A stretch of 64,000 bases of DNA. Source: an uncultured Myxococcales bacterium (lineage in GTDB: Bacteria > Myxococcota_A > UBA9042 > CAIXZC01). Position 1 is the first letter of the stretch; every line of letters starts with the position of its first letter. Positions 24,973 through 34,053 of this stretch are shown here, in pieces. The DNA lies in assembly GCA_903895725.1 (NCBI GenBank), contig CAITUV010000005.1, positions 62,001 through 126,000 on the forward strand. The letters are read 5' to 3'. The translations under genes were made by a program, and so were the position numbers. Below the pieces are notes generated by a model, which did not search any database, had not been told where the DNA came from, and saw nothing but the letters and a program-made list of their open reading frames with translations.

Positions 24973-26583
24973 CTACAACCGCCCGTCTACGATGCGGATG
25001 ATGATCTTCCGGTAGGTCTCGGCAAGCAGGCGGTCGCGCTTGGCCCAGGTGGTGCCGCCCTGATCGAGTTGGGCAGCGATCACGAACTCCCGCCCCACGC
25101 CCGTGACCGGGTTTCCCCCCTCGTCCAATGCAGGCCAGCACGAGTAGCCCACGTGCACGAACTGCCCCTGCGTCCCCAGCCCCAGCTTGGAGAAGATCAC
25201 CCACTGGCCGTGGCTGCGCTCCTCGATGTAGTCGATGTCGTGCCCCATCTGGAGGTAGATCGCCGTGTCCGCGGTCATGCCTCCCCACTTGCCGTACTTC
25301 TTCGAGCCTTCCGCACCGAACAGCAGCACCTTGACGTCCTTCCACTGGATGCCCGGAAGCCGCTGCGAGGGGACCACCATGTGCAGCACGATGCGTTTCA
25401 GCGCCTCGGCCAGCGTGAACATCGACAGGTTGTTGGCAATGCCCGAGGTCGTGTCCTTGGGCACGGTCAGGGTGGAGCCGTCCGGCTCGACGAACGAGTA
25501 GCCGAGGCTCGGTGCCGCCTCGCCGTAGTTGCCGCCAAACGACTCTGCAGCCGGCCGGTCGAGCCAGTCCGCGTGGATGAGCCCGTTGGCCTTGTTGCGG
25601 CCGCCGATGTCGTGGAACCAGGCTCCGAGCGCGTTGGAGCTGTAAGGGTTGTAGTCGTAGTTGCACACGCTCGTGACCAGGTCGCCCAGCGGGATGCCCT
25701 TGACGGATGCGGTCAGCCCCACCTCGTAGTCCGACTTGATGCGCATGGTGGCCGCCGCGTTGGCCGCGGCGAGGAACTTGGTGGTGCTCCACGGCTGCAT
25801 GGCCACGTCATGCTTGCCGTTGGAGAGGTAGCGGAAGTAGGGAACGCCGTCGATGCGCTTGATGAGGATGACCGCAATCTCCATCCCGGCCGGCGTCAAG
25901 CCGTTGAGGGCCTGCGTGTCGAACACGACCGGGGCTTCGGCCGGCTTGTATTCCACGACCGTGCCGTCTTTGAGGGTCATGAACGGGGAGTCGTCCGACA
26001 CGGGGCACTGGCGTTCGCGGTCCTGGTCGGTGGGCCAGACCTTCTCGTTGCACAGGTTGTCGAGGAACTGGAAGTAGTCGGGAGTATCGATTGCAGCCTG
26101 GCACGGGGCCGGGAGCTCCTCGCCGGGATCGGGGATCGGGTAGGGATCCACCGGGCCTGTATCCTTGCCCACGTCCTCGAGAGCCAGATCCTCGGGCGTC
26201 AGGTCCTCGGGGGTGACGTCCTTGGGCGGCTGAGGAACGTCCGCAGGGACATCGACCCCATCCGGCCCTGCCGCGTCACCGGTCTTGTCCGGACCGGTCA
26301 CGGTGTCGGTCGGGCCGGGAAGGTCCTGCCAGGTGTCGGGGGAGGGGACTTCGCCGGACTGGTCAGCGGGGGGCATGCCGTCTTGGTCCACGTCTGAAGC
26401 TGCAGCGTCGGAGCCAGCCGTACCGTCGGCCAGAACATCTCCGGGAAGCTGGTCCACGCGTCCTGCCGCATCAGTGGACAGGTCCTTCCCACCCTCGAAG
26501 TCCGTTCCTTCCCCCGTGCTGCCTCCACTGCCGCCGCAACCCAGCAGCGCCAGTGCAGCAAGTCCGATGATCAGTCTGCGCAT
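24973..26583 (-). CDS. Beta-lactamase-fold serine hydrolase lipoprotein
   Basis: A 536-residue protein. The signal ends LLGC (Cys16). Residues ~17-155 are an unusually long acidic, Pro-rich linker (repeated PEDL and DVP). The C-terminal ~370 residues hold the three signature elements of serine beta-lactamases and DD-peptidases: Ser266-Thr-Thr-Lys269 (SxxK), Ser315-Ser-Asn317 (SxN) and a later Lys-Trp-Gly-Gly in place of KTG. The fold assignment rests on these motifs only. The protein could be a penicillin-binding-protein-like peptidase or esterase, or a binding protein. GGAGG precedes the ATG at 26583. The gene is convergent with the barrel gene and lies 108 nt downstream of the GH13 gene. 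Confidence 0.72.
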   Translation of the reverse strand: MRRLIIGLAALALLGCGGSGGSTGEGTDFEGGKDLSTDAAGRVDQLPGDVLADGTAGSDAAASDVDQDGMPPADQSGEVPSPDTWQDLPGPTDTVTGPDKTGDAAGPDGVDVPADVPQPPKDVTPEDLTPEDLALEDVGKDTGPVDPYPIPDPGEELPAPCQAAIDTPDYFQFLDNLCNEKVWPTDQDRERQCPVSDDSPFMTLKDGTVVEYKPAEAPVVFDTQALNGLTPAGMEIAVILIKRIDGVPYFRYLSNGKHDVAMQPWSTTKFLAAANAAATMRIKSDYEVGLTASVKGIPLGDLVTSVCNYDYNPYSSNALGAWFHDIGGRNKANGLIHADWLDRPAAESFGGNYGEAAPSLGYSFVEPDGSTLTVPKDTTSGIANNLSMFTLAEALKRIVLHMVVPSQRLPGIQWKDVKVLLFGAEGSKKYGKWGGMTADTAIYLQMGHDIDYIEERSHGQWVIFSKLGLGTQGQFVHVGYSCWPALDEGGNPVTGVGREFVIAAQLDQGGTTWAKRDRLLAETYRKIIIRIVDGRL

Positions 26584-26691
26584 GTGGTCCTCCAGTATCC
26601 ACAGGGCCCCTCCCGCGTGGTCGGGGCTGGGGTCGCTGCCCATCTACCCGGTATCGGCCAACGCACCGGCGACCATCGACCATCGACCATC

Positions 26692-28752
26692 CTACTGGGC
26701 CATTTCCAGGCGAAGCCATTGGAACGACTCGGCCAGCGGCAGGTGGACGTAGATGCCGAACTCCCTCAGGTGCGCTCCGGTCCGGAGGCCCCCGGGGTAC
26801 TGGTCCTCCCACACGTTCTTGCCGGTGAACACGTCCACCAGGCGATACGAGGATTGGTTCTCCAGGCAGATCTTCCCGGCCAGGTCGGGCGTGAGCGCAT
26901 AGGTCGCCTCGATGTCATCCACCCACAGGCGGAAGAAGGTGAACAACGTGTTGGAGCAGTCGGGCATGTAGCGGACCAGGGCAAAGAGCTGCTCCTTGAG
27001 CGTGCCCTTGTCGGTCCTGGGGAAGTAGTGGAGTCCCTTGCGAAGAGCCACGTTCTTCGGGTCCAGCCGGGCCTGGTGGATCCTCTTGTAGAGCGCTGTG
27101 AGCTCGTCCCCCTTGGGGTTCCAGTTGGCCTCGTCCGGGAAGCGTCCCCGCAGGTAGTCGGACCGGCGGAAGCTCAAGTCCCACGGCTCGCCCCATTCCT
27201 GCCCCGTCATCATCATCAGCGTCCCTCTGGAAGCGGCGGCAAGCGCATAGAACGTGGCTCCGCGCCAGATGTCGAAGCCCGTGGTCGGCTTGAGCAGCCG
27301 CCCTTCGTCGTGGTTCTCGAGGTGGAGCAGGACGTAGCTCAGGTCGCCCAGGTAGGCCTGCCGATCCGTGAACAGCTTGCTCTCGATGTAGCTCGTTCCC
27401 CGCTCGCCGTGGGTGATGTCGTGGTGATACCCCTCGGTCAGGATGTCGAAGACCCGATTCAGCTCGAGGATGTTGTGGAAGCTCTCGGACAGGAAGATCG
27501 GCTCCGGCATTCCCCGTTTCTTCTGGTAGAACTCCGCCTTGCGGAAGATGTAGCGCCACTCGTTCTCGGTCAGCCCGTTGGAGTGGTCGAGCCGGAACGC
27601 ATCCACCCCGAGCGACAGGTAGTAGTTGATGACCCGGAATGCCAGCTCCCGGGTTCGGGCAAACTCCCAGTGGTGGAGGACGTCGGCCTCGTTGTTGAAC
27701 AGAAACTTCACGTCGTTCCAGTTGTTGGTGAAGTTGTCTCCGACCTTCTTCGACGGGGATTTTGCGTTGGCCCCAAGGTAGAAGCCGGGGGCCTGGTTCT
27801 CCAGGGTGGCCGGAAGCGAACAGTCCATCTGGTCCCGCTCCCAGTCGAATCCCTCCCGCCACATCAGGTAGCGACGAACCGCCTCGGTACCCGTCGGAGC
27901 CGTTCCGCACAGGTCGGACAGCACGTTGTCGGAATCTGCGGGAAGCTCGGAGGGGTCGTCCAGGATCTCCGGATGGACCAGCGCCTGCTCGAACGTCCCT
28001 TCGAAGTCCCACAGGTCGTCCCCGTCCTCGAGCCTCTCCCGCAACGGGACGGCCCCGGCGTAGTCGTAGAAATGGTACTCGTGCCCCAGGTGGTTGAACG
28101 CCAGGTCCAGCATCACCTTCATGCCCCGGGAATGGGCCTCTTCGACGAGCTGCTCCAACTCGGGGTTGGCAAAGCACGGCTCGTCGCTCCACTCGTCCCG
28201 GCCTTCCAGCACGCAACGGTTCGCCAGCGTCCCCCGCACGTGGTAGTAGTCCCGAACCGCGTACGGAGACCCCAGGTCGTCGCAGGGATGCGGCAGGCTG
28301 AACTCGAAATTGTGGGGGAAGATGGGCATCAGCCAGACCGTGTTGGCACCGACCACCTCGTCGATGTACTGGATCGTGATCCCGGCCGTCCGGTGTGGGG
28401 CATCGTGCTCGGCCAGCAGGTCGTCCAGCGTGCTCTTCTTGATGCTCGAGAGCTCGTCCAGGATGTCGCACCCGGTGCCGTGGTAAGGGAAATAGGGTCC
28501 CAGGATGTTCTGGCGCGCGGCCCCGCCCGTCTCCGGAATGCAGGCGTTGGCGGTGCGGGCCTGTACCTCGTAGATCACCAGGTCGCCGGCGGCCGTGTTG
28601 AGCGGCTCTACGGGGCCTGCCTGCCCTCCCCACCAGTCCCCTTTGCCCACCTGCGGCGTGTCGACCGGGGCTTCCTCCCCGCTGTGCGAGCACGACAGGA
28701 GCCCAGCCACTGCGACCAGAGCAACATGGATTCGAAGCGAGCTTCCGAACAT
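26692..28752 (-). CDS. GH13 alpha-amylase-family lipoprotein
   Basis: A 686-residue exported glycoside hydrolase. The lipobox ends LLSC (Cys21). The four conserved GH13 regions are visible: region I DLAFNHLG (Asp216 to His221), region II GVDAFRLDH with the nucleophile Asp389 after Arg387, region III FLSESF with acid Glu423, and region IV ENHDE with Asp482. All three catalytic carboxylates are present, so hydrolysis or transfer on alpha-glucans is expected at the cell surface or periplasm. About 180 residues after the barrel form a C-terminal beta-domain. The family subgroup cannot be told. The leader carries a good sigma70 promoter (28782-28810). Confidence 0.87.
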   Translation of the reverse strand: MFGSSLRIHVALVAVAGLLSCSHSGEEAPVDTPQVGKGDWWGGQAGPVEPLNTAAGDLVIYEVQARTANACIPETGGAARQNILGPYFPYHGTGCDILDELSSIKKSTLDDLLAEHDAPHRTAGITIQYIDEVVGANTVWLMPIFPHNFEFSLPHPCDDLGSPYAVRDYYHVRGTLANRCVLEGRDEWSDEPCFANPELEQLVEEAHSRGMKVMLDLAFNHLGHEYHFYDYAGAVPLRERLEDGDDLWDFEGTFEQALVHPEILDDPSELPADSDNVLSDLCGTAPTGTEAVRRYLMWREGFDWERDQMDCSLPATLENQAPGFYLGANAKSPSKKVGDNFTNNWNDVKFLFNNEADVLHHWEFARTRELAFRVINYYLSLGVDAFRLDHSNGLTENEWRYIFRKAEFYQKKRGMPEPIFLSESFHNILELNRVFDILTEGYHHDITHGERGTSYIESKLFTDRQAYLGDLSYVLLHLENHDEGRLLKPTTGFDIWRGATFYALAAASRGTLMMMTGQEWGEPWDLSFRRSDYLRGRFPDEANWNPKGDELTALYKRIHQARLDPKNVALRKGLHYFPRTDKGTLKEQLFALVRYMPDCSNTLFTFFRLWVDDIEATYALTPDLAGKICLENQSSYRLVDVFTGKNVWEDQYPGGLRTGAHLREFGIYVHLPLAESFQWLRLEMAQ

Positions 28753-28781
28753 GAAGGACCCTCTGAATCTACCGGGCGATT

Positions 28782-28810
28782 TATTTACATGAGCGGGTGC
28801 ACGGAGTCAA
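28782..28810 (-). promoter_or_regulatory. Sigma70-type promoter for the GH13 gene
   Basis: On the minus strand TTGACT (28805-28810) and TAAATA (28782-28787) are separated by 17 bp. The -10 box lies about 30 nt before the start codon at 28752. Confidence 0.6.
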
Positions 28811-28847
28811 GGAAAAGGAAGCCGATGCATCGTCGCTGGCTGCAGGG

Positions 28848-29891
28848 TCAGTGCCCCATGCCCTGCCCCCAGCGACACGTCCGCTCCATGGCTTGTTCGA
28901 AGCCCACGACCGGCTCGTAGCCAAGCTCGGCCTTGGCCCGCTCCGATACGAAGCGGGTATCCCGAGTCATCAGGCGTGCGAGATACTCGGTCACGGGGGG
29001 GCGGGAGTCGGGGGACAACAACCTGCTCGCCTGGCCGAGGCCCCAGGCCTTCTCGCACAGCCTGGCCCCGACGGTGGCCGGGCCGGCGGGCAGGCGGAGG
29101 AAGCGCAGCCGGGTTCCCGAGCTGCGTGCGATGGCCTCGAAGTAGTAGCGCCAGGATACCTTGTTGTCGTCGGCGATCACGTAGGTGCGGCCTGCCGCAG
29201 CCGGTGACTCCAGTGCCAGGGCCACGCCTCGGGCGAGGTTGCGCGCGTACGCGGTGCAGGTCAGGTGGTCGGGGTTTCCGGTCACGGGCATCATGCCGCG
29301 CTCGATGGTGTGCTGGAGTGGGAGGAATCCCCGCACGTCCCCTTCGCCAAAGGGCACCAGCCCGGGGCGGATGATCACGGTTTCGATGGCCCCGTCGGCA
29401 TGGAGCTCGAGCAGGAGATCCTCGCACTCGATCTTGGAGCGGGCGTACGGGTTTCCGGCGTGATCCCGGGGGGCCTCCTCGCCCCCTTCGAGGAAGTCAC
29501 CCCGGCCGTGCACCGCCAGCGAGCTCATGAACAGGAAGCGGCATGCCCCGGCCCTGGCCGCGGCGAGGGCAAGCGCACGAGTTCCCTCGACGTTGATGCG
29601 CCGGAACGGCTCCCAGTCGCCCCACTCCTTGACCAGCGCTGCGAGATGCAGCACCGCATCACAGCCAGCCGGTGCGGCGGCGAGGCCGGATGACGGTGTC
29701 TCCAGGTTTCCGATCACCGGCTCCCCGGCTCGTGTCTCCCCGCTCCGGCAGGCATCACACCCCGGGACGCCAAGCCCGTTGCACGGGGTTCCGGGTTGCA
29801 CGAGGCAGCGCACGACATGTCCCCGGGCCACGAGCTCCCGCACGATGTGCTTCCCCAGGAACCCGTTGGCACCGGTCACGAGGACTTTCAC
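28848..29891 (-). CDS. NAD(P)-dependent epimerase/dehydratase-type extended SDR
   Basis: A 347-residue Rossmann-fold protein. GANGFLG at residues 7-13 binds the dinucleotide. The catalytic Tyr149-xxx-Lys153 (YARSK) and upstream Ser (SSLAVHG, about 123-124) are present. It resembles NAD-dependent epimerases, 3-beta-hydroxysteroid dehydrogenase-like enzymes and dihydroflavonol reductase-like enzymes. The substrate is unknown. The start is a GTG at 29891, three bases after the stop codon of the CPBP protease gene, so the two are probably translated together. It is cytosolic, with no signal. Confidence 0.85.
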   Translation of the reverse strand: MKVLVTGANGFLGKHIVRELVARGHVVRCLVQPGTPCNGLGVPGCDACRSGETRAGEPVIGNLETPSSGLAAAPAGCDAVLHLAALVKEWGDWEPFRRINVEGTRALALAAARAGACRFLFMSSLAVHGRGDFLEGGEEAPRDHAGNPYARSKIECEDLLLELHADGAIETVIIRPGLVPFGEGDVRGFLPLQHTIERGMMPVTGNPDHLTCTAYARNLARGVALALESPAAAGRTYVIADDNKVSWRYYFEAIARSSGTRLRFLRLPAGPATVGARLCEKAWGLGQASRLLSPDSRPPVTEYLARLMTRDTRFVSERAKAELGYEPVVGFEQAMERTCRWGQGMGH

Positions 29892-29894
29892 GCA

Positions 29895-30635
29895 CTATCC
29901 CCCCAGGCCGATGCACGACAGATCGGTCGCCACTCCGGCCGCAAAATGGATGAGGAGCGGGTAGAGGATGGAGCCGGTCCGGACCGCAACCAGCCCCAGC
30001 AGAGGTCCGGCCAACAGAGCCGCGAGCGTCTCGAGCTCGGGGCCGCCGGCGTGCAGCAGAGTCGACAGCGCGGTCTGGAGCAGCATGGCCGGAACCAGGC
30101 CGAACTGCTGGCCGAGGCCCAGCTGGATGATCCCCCGGAACAGCCCTTCCCAGGCCACGTAGTAGACCAGGTAGCATCCGGCCCAAAGCAGGAAGGAAGT
30201 GGCCGAGCCACGGGCAAGCGTGCTGAGCGGATAGACCTCGCAAAGGCCCGCCTCGGGCTGCTGCCCGAACCAGAACAGGGGAAACACGAGCAGCGCGGGC
30301 GGGAGCGAAACGGCAAGCCCCCACTTCCATTCTCCGGGCTTGAAGCCGATCGCTCCAAAGTCGAGCTTCGTCACGAAGCGGGCCAGGAGCAGGCAGGGTA
30401 TCAGGAGCAGCAGGAGCGCGGCCCCGCACTGGAAGACCCCGCCCCAGAGCTCGGCCGCTTCGCGGGCCTGGAACGATGCCGGCAGGAATGCTCGAGCGAA
30501 CGAGAGGAACTCCCCCTTCCTTCCGTGGTAGTAGTAGACCGTGCTGAAGAAGATGGCAGCGAATCCGACCAGAAAGGCCGGGACCGCCGGGCCTGCCCCT
30601 CGCAGCCACTGCGGGGATGAGTTGGGTTGGGGCAT
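29895..30635 (-). CDS. CPBP-family intramembrane metalloprotease
   Basis: A 246-residue polytopic membrane protein. The CPBP/Abi motifs are readable in order: Trp162-Glu163-xxx-Arg167 (AWEGLFRG; most members have two Glu, here the first is Trp), His195 in STLLHAG, and His230 in LIHFAAGVATD. Family members are CAAX-type proteases. In Myxococcota some are proposed to process MYXO-CTERM tails, and two such tails occur in this window. The ATG at 30635 follows the stop of the giant lipoprotein gene by two bases, and the gene runs straight into the epimerase gene, so this is an operon. Longer upstream frames overlap the lipoprotein gene and are rejected. Confidence 0.82.
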   Translation of the reverse strand: MPQPNSSPQWLRGAGPAVPAFLVGFAAIFFSTVYYYHGRKGEFLSFARAFLPASFQAREAAELWGGVFQCGAALLLLLIPCLLLARFVTKLDFGAIGFKPGEWKWGLAVSLPPALLVFPLFWFGQQPEAGLCEVYPLSTLARGSATSFLLWAGCYLVYYVAWEGLFRGIIQLGLGQQFGLVPAMLLQTALSTLLHAGGPELETLAALLAGPLLGLVAVRTGSILYPLLIHFAAGVATDLSCIGLGG

Positions 30636-30637
30636 GG

Positions 30638-33600
30638 CTAGAAGTTGAAATCTCCCTGGGTTCCCACCTGGCCGGTCTGCCCCGGATTGCCGATGGAGGG
30701 GCCTCCGGAGCCGCCCGGTCCACCGGCTCCCGGGACGCACTGGTTCTTGGTCTTGATGTTGGCCAGGCTCACTCCGCCCTGGCCCGAGGCGTAGACGCAG
30801 TACGAGACGCCTCCGCAGCCACCGCCACCGCCGCCCCCGTGCCCGCCGTGGCCTCCATTGCCGCCGCCTCCGCCGGCTCGGGCGCACCAGGCCGACGAGA
30901 ACTCCGTGCCGCCCGCACCGCCCGCACCGCCGATGCCTCCGGTGCCACCGTTGCCGCCCGTGCCGCCACTGCCTCCTGAAGCACCCTGGACCCAGTTCGA
31001 CTCGATCACCGGGACGCTGGCCGGTGCCACCGAGTAGTACAGGAAGATGCCGAAGGAGCCGCCGCCGCCCGAGCCGCCCGTTCCGGCCGTTCCGGCGCAG
31101 GCACCGGAGCCACCGCCGCCGCCCGTGCCGCCGACCTGGTCCGTGCAGGAGAAGAGCAGGGAATCCACGCCTGCGCCGGCCCCGCCGCCGCCGCCACCTC
31201 CGCCGTGTCCGCCTCCCTGGCCGTTGCCGCCCGACGTGGGGACCCACAGACCACCGGTCACGCTTCCGCCGGCGGCCTTGCACCCCTGGCCGGCCGAGCC
31301 GTATGTCCCGTCCTTTCCGTGTCCGCCCATCGCCCCGTCCATCGGGTTGGTCTCAGACGGGACGTTGCAGAGCCCGCAATCGGTCGAGAACTGAGCATCC
31401 CAGCCGGCCCCGCCGCCGGTACCGGCACCCGGGCCCGACCCGCCAGTGCCCGGCTCGCCGGCCTTGGGCGCCGAGTTGCTCAGCGGGCAGTACGAGCTGC
31501 CCCCCTTGCCTCCGGCGACGGCCACGCCGGTGCAGGTCTGGCTTCCGCCTGCTGCACCGTTGGAGATGGCTCCTCCCGCATTGCACAGGTAGCTGCTGTA
31601 GAGGTATGCCTTGATCCCGTTGGCACCGTCCTGGCCATCCAGACCGTCCTGGCCGTCGGTTCCCTTCTGCCCGTCGCCGCCGCTGCCCGCGTACACGTGG
31701 CAGTTGCGGACGGCCAGTTTGTCACCCGAATCCCGGATGTAGATTCCATAGCTTCCCTCGCTCGGGTCCTCGTTGTCATACCCGAACACGGTGAAGCCGT
31801 CGAACGTCGTGGCCTTGGAGCTGACATTTCCGACCGTGACGGCCCCCGGCTTCTCCTGGGTCGGTGCCAGGCCCATGATCACGGTCTCGTAGAGCAGGAT
31901 GTGGCGTACCTTGAAGTCTGCGCTGTAGCCGCCGTACAGGTTCACCCCCTGCTTGAGGGTCACCGACTCCACGTACACGCCGGTGGCAACGTAGACGTCG
32001 CGCTTCCCCGAGGCCTCGGCCTTGCCGATGGCAGCACCGAGGGTGAGAGCGGGAAGCTCGATGGTTCCGGGGTTCGTGTCCTTTCCGTTCTTGGCCACGA
32101 ATACGCCACCGGTGACCTCGCCGTCCACTCCGTCGCAGTTCTGGTCGATGCCGTCCGGAGTGTCCTGGTTGCTGACGAACAGGCACTCGCACCCGTCATT
32201 GGGGTTGAGGTTCACGTCGCTGTAGCCTGCCTTGCACTGCATCTTGCAGTCGGGGATGGCCTTGTTCTTGTCGCACACGCCGGCTGCATTGGAGAAGCTC
32301 AGGGCAAGGCAGTTGTTGCCGCACTGTCCGCAGTTCTCGTCCGTGAAGTACTTGCCCTGGCCGTCGACGAACGGGTCGTCGACGATACCGTTGCAGTCGT
32401 TGTCGCTGTCGTCGCACTCCTCGTCGGGGAGCTGGCATTCGGTCCATCCGGACTGGGTGCAGAACTGGAATCCGTAGCAGGTGATGCTGGGCTCGTCCGG
32501 GAGCGGTTGCGGCGGCCAGGTGGAGGAGCAGGACTTGCTCAGGTCGAGGTTGTCGCCGGTGCAGGTGCACGACCCGGTGACGGGAAGGCACTGGAGCGAC
32601 TCACCCGAGGTCTTGCAGGCGTAGCCGGCGGGGCAGTCGGTATCCCCTTCGCACGGCTTGGCGCAGAATTTGCCGTCGCTGAGGGTGACGCACTGGGCCC
32701 CTTCGAAGAGGCAGTTCTCGTTGGTCGTGCACGGCTCGCACAGGCTGGCCGTGTTGGGGATGCACTGGTAGTCGTTGAGCTTGTAGTAGCCGGGGTCGCA
32801 GGAGTCGACGATGCACTTGGGGACGGCCTTGGAGGCATCACACTTGGCCTTGGCGTTGGGGAAACCGCTGGCACAGGTGATCGAGCACGACCCGCAGTGG
32901 AAGTAGTCGGAGTACTTTCCTTCGCCGTCGACGAACCCTTCGTCCACGAGATTGTCGCAGTCGTTGTCCATGTAGTCGCAGGCCTCGGAAGCGGGTTCCT
33001 GAGCCTGGCACACATAGCCGAGCGGACCCAGGCAGGTGGCCGTGCCGGTACATACGCCGTTCTCGTTTTCGGCCGTACAGGGCTCGCTCTCGGGGACGTC
33101 CTCGTCGATCTGGCCGTCGCAGTCGTCGTCGAGCCCGTTGCACTCCTCCGCTGCCGGGGTAGGGGCGCTGCAGGCCGACCACCCGGAGGTCGGGTCGCAC
33201 TCCGCATACCCGTAGCAGGTGCCGAACAGGTTGGTTTCCTGGCAGGGCTTGAGGGCCCCTTCGTGGTCCTTCAGGCAGTCGCAGCTTCCGCTGGCCGGGA
33301 CGCAGACGGTCTCCGGCGTGCCGTCGATGACCTTTTCCGCGCAGTCGAATCCATCCGGGCACGGGTTCTGCCCGTCGCAGTTCAATGCGCAGTAGGAGGC
33401 ATCATCGAGGGCCACGCAGCGGCCGCCCGCGCACTGCTCGTGCTTCTTGCACGGGAAGCAGAGCTTCTTGGCCACGGGAACGCACAGGAACACCATGTCC
33501 GAGCCGAAGCCGGCAAGCCCCTTGCAGCCCCAGCCGGCGGGGCACTCCTCGAAGCACTCTTCGGTGCAGACGAACCCGTCGGTGCTCTCGACGCAGTAGC

Positions 33601-33895
33601 CGCCGACGCACTCGCCGTTGGTGCCGCACGGGCAGCCGAAGCCGTACGGTGCCGCCTCGCATCCCTGCGGGACGAACTCGGGGACGACGTCGGGCCACTG
33701 GAAGTCGGTCGAAGTATCGGGCAGGAGCACGTCGGGCGAGGCAGCGTCCCCGGCAAGATCCTGGGTTCCGTCCGGCAGGAGGGGCTCGGACGTTTCCCCC
33801 GGACCGCAGTTGGTGCTCGGGGAGCTGCACCCTCCCACCGCCAGGACCAACGCCACCATCGCGCCCACGAACCCAAGCGTCGTCTTTCCGTTCAT
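30638..33895 (-). CDS. MopE-type lipoprotein with beta-helix and Gly-rich collagen-like C-terminus
   Basis: A 1085-residue protein. The signal ends AVGGC (Cys23), with an acidic linker to about 85. The Cys module shared with three other lipoproteins (GGYCV, ECPAGWGC, LCFPC) appears, with a partial second copy around residues 410-500. MopE motifs (CNGLDDDCDG, CDYMDNDCDN) alternate with HCGSCxxxC units. From ~605 to 740 the sequence resembles a right-handed beta-helix (ALTLGAAIGKA, VYVATGVYVESVTLKQGV, NLYGGY). The last ~340 residues are extremely Gly-rich, beginning with collagen-like GDGQKGTDGQDGLDGQDG and including runs of up to nine Gly. GAGGA precedes the ATG at 33895. It is first in an operon with the CPBP protease and epimerase genes. 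It is probably an extended surface fibre. Confidence 0.87.
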   Translation of the reverse strand: MNGKTTLGFVGAMVALVLAVGGCSSPSTNCGPGETSEPLLPDGTQDLAGDAASPDVLLPDTSTDFQWPDVVPEFVPQGCEAAPYGFGCPCGTNGECVGGYCVESTDGFVCTEECFEECPAGWGCKGLAGFGSDMVFLCVPVAKKLCFPCKKHEQCAGGRCVALDDASYCALNCDGQNPCPDGFDCAEKVIDGTPETVCVPASGSCDCLKDHEGALKPCQETNLFGTCYGYAECDPTSGWSACSAPTPAAEECNGLDDDCDGQIDEDVPESEPCTAENENGVCTGTATCLGPLGYVCQAQEPASEACDYMDNDCDNLVDEGFVDGEGKYSDYFHCGSCSITCASGFPNAKAKCDASKAVPKCIVDSCDPGYYKLNDYQCIPNTASLCEPCTTNENCLFEGAQCVTLSDGKFCAKPCEGDTDCPAGYACKTSGESLQCLPVTGSCTCTGDNLDLSKSCSSTWPPQPLPDEPSITCYGFQFCTQSGWTECQLPDEECDDSDNDCNGIVDDPFVDGQGKYFTDENCGQCGNNCLALSFSNAAGVCDKNKAIPDCKMQCKAGYSDVNLNPNDGCECLFVSNQDTPDGIDQNCDGVDGEVTGGVFVAKNGKDTNPGTIELPALTLGAAIGKAEASGKRDVYVATGVYVESVTLKQGVNLYGGYSADFKVRHILLYETVIMGLAPTQEKPGAVTVGNVSSKATTFDGFTVFGYDNEDPSEGSYGIYIRDSGDKLAVRNCHVYAGSGGDGQKGTDGQDGLDGQDGANGIKAYLYSSYLCNAGGAISNGAAGGSQTCTGVAVAGGKGGSSYCPLSNSAPKAGEPGTGGSGPGAGTGGGAGWDAQFSTDCGLCNVPSETNPMDGAMGGHGKDGTYGSAGQGCKAAGGSVTGGLWVPTSGGNGQGGGHGGGGGGGGAGAGVDSLLFSCTDQVGGTGGGGGSGACAGTAGTGGSGGGGSFGIFLYYSVAPASVPVIESNWVQGASGGSGGTGGNGGTGGIGGAGGAGGTEFSSAWCARAGGGGGNGGHGGHGGGGGGGCGGVSYCVYASGQGGVSLANIKTKNQCVPGAGGPGGSGGPSIGNPGQTGQVGTQGDFNF

Positions 33896-33932
33896 CGTCT
33901 TCCTCGTCGTCGGAGCCAAACAGACCTGCAAC

Positions 33933-33961
33933 AGTGTAGCCGCAACGCCCGCGTGCGCCAA
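33933..33961 (-). promoter_or_regulatory. Sigma70-type promoter for the beta-helix lipoprotein operon
   Basis: On the minus strand TTGGCG (33956-33961) and TACACT (33933-33938) with a 17-bp spacer, about 38 nt before the start codon at 33895. Confidence 0.55.
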
Positions 33962-33995
33962 CAAAAAAGCAGGAAGCTCGAACCGATCTGGAACC

Positions 33996-34024
33996 TTGCA
34001 ATCGCCCGCGGGCTGGTCTACATT
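33996..34024 (+). promoter_or_regulatory. Sigma70-type promoter for the small Cys-rich gene
   Basis: TTGCAA (33996-34001) and TACATT (34019-34024) with a 17-bp spacer, 30 nt before the ATG at 34054. It is divergent from the promoter at 33933-33961. Confidence 0.5.
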
Positions 34025-34053
34025 CGGCCGGTTGACTGATGCGAGGCGGTTGA

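Noticed and set aside
31205..34039. Long plus-strand frame opposite the beta-helix lipoprotein (similar cases at 36554-39688 and 50774-53506)
   Set aside because: Shadow frames of repeat-rich genes in GC-rich DNA. No initiation signals.
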